Of a stretch of DNA of 5,996 bases, positions 5,409 to 5,996 are shown piece by piece; position 1 is the stretch's first letter, and the number at the start of each line of letters is the position of its first letter. This DNA is from an uncultured Clostridia bacterium (GTDB taxonomy: Bacteria > Bacillota > Clostridia > Christensenellales > CAG-138): positions 1 to 5,996 of the forward strand of contig CALAXO010000156.1 of assembly GCA_937894955.1 (NCBI GenBank). The letters are read 5' to 3'. The position numbers and the translations under genes are program-made. Below the pieces are notes generated by a model that did no database searches, was not told the origin of the DNA, and saw only the letters and a list, made by a program, of their open reading frames with translations.

Positions 5409-5894
5409 TTACTCGACAATTTCCGCATCAGCCAGCCGACAGTATTGAAAGCCTCCGTCCTCGTACAGCTCAAATGTACCGCTAACCGTAATCTCGCTGC
5501 CTAATTCCGGATAATCATCGGGATAGGTATGTTCACCCGAAAGGACAAATTCGAGTCCCTGTGAACAACAGGCGGTGGCATCAGCTATCACGCAGGCAAA
5601 ATAGATTCGGTCCGGAATCAGCGTACCGTTTTCATCGGCAGCCTGACAGATCGCAAACGATCCCTCCATTTTAACGGTTTTCCCGATGTAGTCATCGGGG
5701 CTGTACATCATATTGTAGACCTCGGAATAGACCATTGTGCTGCTGAGCTTTGTCAGGTCAACATCAATGCCGTCTGCACCCTGATTTTGAGATGCAGGCA
5801 GCGTGTCTGCTGCACCTCCGGTGTCCTTTATTCCGCAGGCAACAAGCGATACAAGCATCAGGACAGTCAGCAACACGCAAAACAGCTTTTTCAT
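5409..5894 (-). CDS. Lipoprotein with OB-fold-like domain, in a metal ABC transporter operon
   Basis: A 161-residue lipoprotein. MKKLFCVLLTVLMLVSLVAC is a type II signal peptide with lipobox LVAC, so Cys20 is probably lipidated and the mature protein is anchored outside the membrane. A flexible linker (21-65) leads to a small domain at about 67-160 with the OB-fold-like pattern YIGKTVKMEGSF (69-80), YFACVIADATACC (98-110), GLEFVL (113-118), GSEITVSGTFELY (132-144) and YCRLADAEIV (151-160). The GK-V-M-EG / C-IADA-CC pattern recalls the C-terminal domain of the YcgQ/TIGR03943 group, a comparison made from memory. Cysteines 83, 101, 109, 110 and 152 could bind metal. The chosen ATG has GGAGG (5904-5908) 9 nt upstream and overlaps the permease stop as ATGA; an upstream in-frame ATG would add 12 charged residues before the signal peptide. 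An accessory role in metal uptake is inferred from context. Confidence 0.88.
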   Translation of the reverse strand: MKKLFCVLLTVLMLVSLVACGIKDTGGAADTLPASQNQGADGIDVDLTKLSSTMVYSEVYNMMYSPDDYIGKTVKMEGSFAICQAADENGTLIPDRIYFACVIADATACCSQGLEFVLSGEHTYPDDYPELGSEITVSGTFELYEDGGFQYCRLADAEIVE

Positions 5895-5996
5895 TTTCTT
5901 ACACCTCCGATAACCTTGCCTGCCGGCCATGACAGACCGAATGCAATGATCTGAACAGCAACGATCGTTGACCCTACCGGTGTGCCCGCAAGGATT
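5891..5996 (-). CDS. C-terminal end of an ABC-3 family (Zn/Mn-type) permease, 5' part outside the window
   Basis: The last 34 codons and a TGA stop (5893-5891) are visible. The sequence begins ILAGTPVGSTIVAVQIIAFG and ends in GGVRK. The TPxGxTIV segment followed by a final hydrophobic helix and a short basic tail is characteristic of the end of ABC-3 permeases (ZnuB/TroC/MntB group), which form the membrane channel for zinc or manganese uptake with an ATPase and a solute-binding lipoprotein. The stop overlaps the next gene's start by four bases (ATGA), so the two are translationally coupled. Only a short piece is seen, so metal specificity cannot be given. Confidence 0.75.
   Translation of the reverse strand, partial: ILAGTPVGSTIVAVQIIAFGLSWPAGKVIGGVRK

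Overview
The window reads as a stretch of chromosome from a Gram-positive, low-to-medium GC Bacillota, most likely a gut-type Clostridia (Oscillospirales-like). The grounds are purine-rich Shine-Dalgarno sites in front of most genes, a TTG start, sigma-A-type promoters, a type II lipoprotein signal, and an ECF sigma/anti-sigma pair of clostridial style. No rRNA, tRNA, CRISPR array, transposase or phage gene was seen. The taxonomic call is inference.

Layout. Positions 1-3941 are read entirely from the minus strand: an MFS efflux-type transporter (3941->2640), a candidate terminator (2595-2634), an ECF sigma factor with a TTG start (2418->1885), its overlapping membrane-bound putative anti-sigma factor (1910->660), and a GNAT acetyltransferase that runs off the left edge (545->1). 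Between 3942 and 4525 lies a non-coding divergent control region. A near-consensus minus-strand promoter (TTGAAA-N17-TATAAT, 4295-4323) is followed by about 350 nt of hairpin-rich leader before the transporter start. A plus-strand promoter (TTGACA-N17-TACCAT with extended -10, 4428-4456) sits directly on an AT-rich array of ATTGAT repeats and palindromes that looks like an operator. That promoter serves a small three-helix membrane protein of unknown family (4526-4963).

Positions 4964-5408 hold no convincing gene. They contain an odd stretch that stays open in the frame of the upstream gene, and a strong compound hairpin (5328-5393) that probably ends the minus-strand operon at the right edge. 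That operon shows the last 34 codons of an ABC-3 family (Zn/Mn-type) permease, overlapping by ATGA with a cysteine-bearing, OB-fold-like lipoprotein (5894->5409).

How the parts may work together: the sigma/anti-sigma pair is a transmembrane signalling module whose anti-sigma lacks the classical HxxxCxxC zinc motif and carries a long low-complexity extracytoplasmic tail. The transporter and acetyltransferase flank it on the same strand and could be part of a stress or toxic-compound response, but separate transcription is equally possible. I found no clear undescribed system. The best leads are the structured leader before the transporter, the phased ATTGAT operator, the unusual anti-sigma factor, and the lipoprotein of the metal-transport operon.
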